This document shows positions 61,840-64,000 of a stretch of 64,000 nucleotides of DNA, in pieces (position 1 is the stretch's first letter; every line of letters begins with the position of its first letter). A model generated the notes under the pieces. The model was given only the letters and a program-made list of their open reading frames with translations, made no database searches and was not told the DNA's origin. The translations under genes and the position numbers were made by a program. The stretch comes from Bradyrhizobium sp. AUGA SZCCT0158 (GTDB lineage: Bacteria; Pseudomonadota; Alphaproteobacteria; Rhizobiales; Xanthobacteraceae): contig NZ_JAFCME010000002.1 of assembly GCF_018130065.1 (NCBI RefSeq), forward strand, positions 186,001 to 250,000, read 5' to 3'.

Positions 61840-63528
61840 CTAAACCCGCGTCATATCGAACTGCGCCTTCTGGCCGGTGCCGTAGCGGCGCAGGGCGCCG
61901 TCTTCGCCGACGGCGTTGGGGCGCTGGAAGATCCAGTTCTGCCACGCGGTGAGGCGCGAGAAGATCTTCGATTCCATGGTCTCGGGTCCGACGAAGCGCA
62001 AATTGGCTTCCATGCCGGTGAGGCCGTCGGGCGAAAAGGAGGTGCGCTCCTCCAGGAACACCCGCACCTCGTCGTCCCAGTCGATATCGTCGAGCGCGAA
62101 GGTGACGAGGCCGAGTTCTTCGGCCGCCTCGGCGTCGAGCGTGGTGCCGATAGTCGCCTCGGCGCGCTCGAGATCGGACGGATCGGCCTGGAAGCGCGAC
62201 TGCAGCCGCGTCAGGCCATGGCTCATCGGATACGGCCCGAAATTCATCGCTGTCAGTTCGATGGTCGGCGGGGCGCGGTTGTCACCCTGCTTCTGGCCGA
62301 TCAGCATGTAGGAGCGGTCGGCCACGAACACGAGTTCGGCAAGCGTGCCGACGAAGCAGGAGCCGGGCTCGACCAGCGTCACCAGCGTGCGCGAGGTGAC
62401 GTCGATGCGCTTGAGCACCCGCTTCCAGTACTGCCTGATCTCGTTGACCAGCCAATGCGCCTTGTTGGCCTCGAGGAACGCGTCGCAGGCGACGACGCCT
62501 GCGCGGTCGCCATGCGACTTGAACAGCAGCATCGCGGTCTCGAGCTCGTTGATGCGCAGATGCAGGATCGCATCATCGAGCTCGCGCGCGACCTGCAGTG
62601 GCCAGAACGACGCGCCTTGCGCGATCAGGCCGTCGATATCGGCGGGCGGGGCTTCTTCCGGCGCCTTGATCGAGATGGTGGCGATGCGCTGGGCGCGGTC
62701 GATATCGACGCTGACAAAGCCGTAGCGGATGCCGGCCTCGTTGATGGTGCGCTGGAGCGGCGTCAGCGCGAGACCCTTGCCGTTGCCGTTGCGCCTGGAG
62801 GCGGCGGCGAATTCCTTGGCGCGGTCGGCGACCTTGGCCTCCAGCTTGCTGTTCGGCACGATCTCGTCGACCAGGCGCCATTGCACGGCGCGCTTGCCCT
62901 TGATGCCTTCCTCGATGGTGCAGAAATAATCGGCGTGATCGCGGCGCACCTTGCGCTTGTCGACCACGCGGGTCAGGCCGCCGGTGCCCGGCAGCACGGC
63001 GAGCAGCGGCACTTCCGGCAGCGACACCGCGGCCGAGCCGTCGTCGGCGAGCATGATGTGATCGGTCGCCAGCGCCAGTTCATAGCCGCCGCCGGCCGCG
63101 GTGCCGTTGACGACGCTGATGAAGCGCTGCCCGGAATTCTCGGAAGAGTCTTCCAGACCGTTGCGGGTCTCGTTGGTGAATTTGCAGAAATTGACTTTGT
63201 GGGCGTGGGTGGCGCCCGCCAGCATGCGGATATTGGCGCCGGCGCAGAACACGCGGTTCTTGCCCGAGCGCATCACCACGACTTTTACTTCCGGGTGCTC
63301 GAAGCGCAGCCTTTGCACGGCATCGGCGAGCTCGATATCGACGCCGAGGTCGTAGGAATTGAGTTTTAACTGATAGCCTTCGAACAGGCCGGCATTCTCG
63401 TCGACGTCCATGGTCAGCGTCGCGACGGCACCATCGACATCGAGCTTCCAATGCCGGTAGCGCGACGGATCAGTCTGGAAATCGATGTATTTTGCACCGC
63501 CTGCGAGGACGCGATCTTCGCCAGCCAT
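61840..63528 (-). CDS. boxC: 2,3-epoxybenzoyl-CoA dihydrolase
   Basis: A 562-residue enzyme of the crotonase superfamily that opens the epoxide made by BoxB. Crotonase-fold features are VVVMRSGKNRVFCAGANIRM (oxyanion loop) and VVNGTAAGGGYELALATDH with the second oxyanion residue. The protein is about twice the length of a single crotonase domain, as in known BoxC. Catalytic Glu lie in the first half. I chose the ATG at 63528 because the family start MAGEDRVLAGGAKYIDFQT begins there. A BoxR-type operator lies upstream. Confidence 0.94.
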   Translation of the reverse strand: MAGEDRVLAGGAKYIDFQTDPSRYRHWKLDVDGAVATLTMDVDENAGLFEGYQLKLNSYDLGVDIELADAVQRLRFEHPEVKVVVMRSGKNRVFCAGANIRMLAGATHAHKVNFCKFTNETRNGLEDSSENSGQRFISVVNGTAAGGGYELALATDHIMLADDGSAAVSLPEVPLLAVLPGTGGLTRVVDKRKVRRDHADYFCTIEEGIKGKRAVQWRLVDEIVPNSKLEAKVADRAKEFAAASRRNGNGKGLALTPLQRTINEAGIRYGFVSVDIDRAQRIATISIKAPEEAPPADIDGLIAQGASFWPLQVARELDDAILHLRINELETAMLLFKSHGDRAGVVACDAFLEANKAHWLVNEIRQYWKRVLKRIDVTSRTLVTLVEPGSCFVGTLAELVFVADRSYMLIGQKQGDNRAPPTIELTAMNFGPYPMSHGLTRLQSRFQADPSDLERAEATIGTTLDAEAAEELGLVTFALDDIDWDDEVRVFLEERTSFSPDGLTGMEANLRFVGPETMESKIFSRLTAWQNWIFQRPNAVGEDGALRRYGTGQKAQFDMTRV

Positions 63529-63565
63529 TGGGCCACCCTGACGCTTTTGTTTGCCTTGCCTGATA

Positions 63566-63579
63566 TGCACAATAATGCA
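63566..63579. promoter_or_regulatory. BoxR/BzdR-type operator upstream of boxC
   Basis: TGCA (63566-63569), six bases, TGCA (63576-63579), 38 bases upstream of boxC. TGCA-N6-TGCA is the operator described for BzdR/BoxR repressors of benzoyl-CoA pathways. An imperfect second site (TGCA-N6-TTCA) lies at 63616-63629. No boxR gene is inside the window. Confidence 0.68.
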
Positions 63580-63626
63580 TGTTTTTGGTCCAGTCTAGTC
63601 CAAAACTTCGAAACATGCATTTTGTT

Positions 63627-64000
63627 TCATGTTCGGCTGACAGAGCCAAAGGCCACCCAATCGGCCTTGGCAAGCTGGGGCCGCCCTAGTTTGACCTTCA
63701 CGAGTTCGGCCAGGGCCAGAACCGGAAAACCGTCGGCGAACCCGTCGCCGCCGGCGTTGCGCAGGCCCAGCGCCTTGAGTTCGGCGAGCGCCTCGCCGAG
63801 CAACCTTGCTGCGGCGTGCGGCTTTTGCATGCGCAGCCGCAAATTCGCGGTCGCGATCTGGATGCAGGCGCGCAGCAGGATTCGCTCGCGGCCGCCTTGC
63901 GGTGCGGCCGCCCACACCGCCTCAAGGATCTCCTGCGACTCCCAGAAATAACCGTGGTCGTTGAGCCGCAGCGCGTAGCGCAGCGCCGGATGCCGCGCCG
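63627..64000 (-). CDS. DUF309 family protein (5' end cut by window edge)
   Basis: Only the C-terminal part of about 124 residues is visible. It contains the DUF309 signature: HPALRYALRLNDHGYFWESQ, then EILEAVWAAAPQGGRERILL and RACIQIATANLRLRMQKPHA, a compact helical domain of unknown function often found next to metabolic genes. The stop is at 63629-63627, within the second candidate operator. It is on the same strand as boxC, about 98 bases upstream of its start. Confidence 0.85.
   Translation of the reverse strand, partial: ARHPALRYALRLNDHGYFWESQEILEAVWAAAPQGGRERILLRACIQIATANLRLRMQKPHAAARLLGEALAELKALGLRNAGGDGFADGFPVLALAELVKVKLGRPQLAKADWVAFGSVSRT

Overview
The window is a GC-rich piece of chromosome from an alphaproteobacterium of the order Hyphomicrobiales, most likely Bradyrhizobium or a close relative such as Rhodopseudomonas. 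This rests on the gene set and RNA signals: gcrA, a class I lysyl-tRNA synthetase, a SAM-II riboswitch in front of metZ, a circularly permuted tmRNA gene, the aerobic benzoyl-CoA genes boxB and boxC, and many palindromic intergenic repeats of the kind I associate with Bradyrhizobium. The genus is an inference. The window looks like ordinary core chromosome: I see no prophage, insertion sequence, integrase, rRNA or CRISPR array.

Layout. 1-7.1 kb: a ligase-associated DNA repair set (DEXH helicase on the minus strand, exonuclease and ATP-dependent DNA ligase on the plus strand), with a solute-binding protein, an FCD-type GntR regulator and a TPR-methyltransferase between its two halves. 7.2-17.9 kb: an MBL-fold hydrolase, a MATE exporter, pyrD with a DUF952 gene, an S24/LexA-like regulator with a Mug-like DNA glycosylase, an aldolase, lysK, a solute-binding protein, a SCO copper chaperone and small exported proteins. 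18.2-24.5 kb: FAD dehydrogenase, serine hydrolase, Rieske oxygenase with a divergent LysR regulator, RidA and an NTF2-like protein. 24.6-26.3 kb: an ECF sigma factor and a DUF4142-cupredoxin operon sharing an identical promoter motif. 26.9-28.0 kb: tmRNA, tRNA-Gly(CCC) and a HicBA pair whose toxin gene is frameshifted. 28.2-36 kb: ogt, an AraC regulator, small stress or housekeeping proteins, a Met/Gly-rich secreted protein, a second MATE exporter and a sugar-dehydrogenase-like lipoprotein. 36-42.4 kb: a dCTP deaminase, riboswitch-controlled metZ, an opgC operon with two SGNH hydrolases, and apaG. 42.4-43.3 kb: a gene-free stretch with a long imperfect palindrome. 43.3-47.6 kb: hslO, argD-argF, gcrA. 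47.8-54.7 kb: the whole phosphate regulon phoR-pstSCAB-phoU-phoB behind a clear Pho box. 54.7-59.99 kb: an envelope cluster (UPF0104 membrane protein, OmpA/BON protein with a small membrane partner, polysaccharide deacetylase) and an SDR. 60.2-64 kb: boxC-boxB with a TGCA-N6-TGCA operator, then a DUF309 gene cut by the window edge.

The clearest functional units are the pho regulon, the ECF module, the SAM-controlled metZ leader, the box genes and the ligase-associated repair genes. No wholly new multi-gene system stands out. The best candidates for new biology are the Mug-like glycosylase lacking the catalytic Asn of the GINPG motif, the ECF module without a visible anti-sigma factor, the inactivated hicA beside an intact hicB, the palindromic element near 42.7 kb, and the Met/Gly-rich secreted protein.
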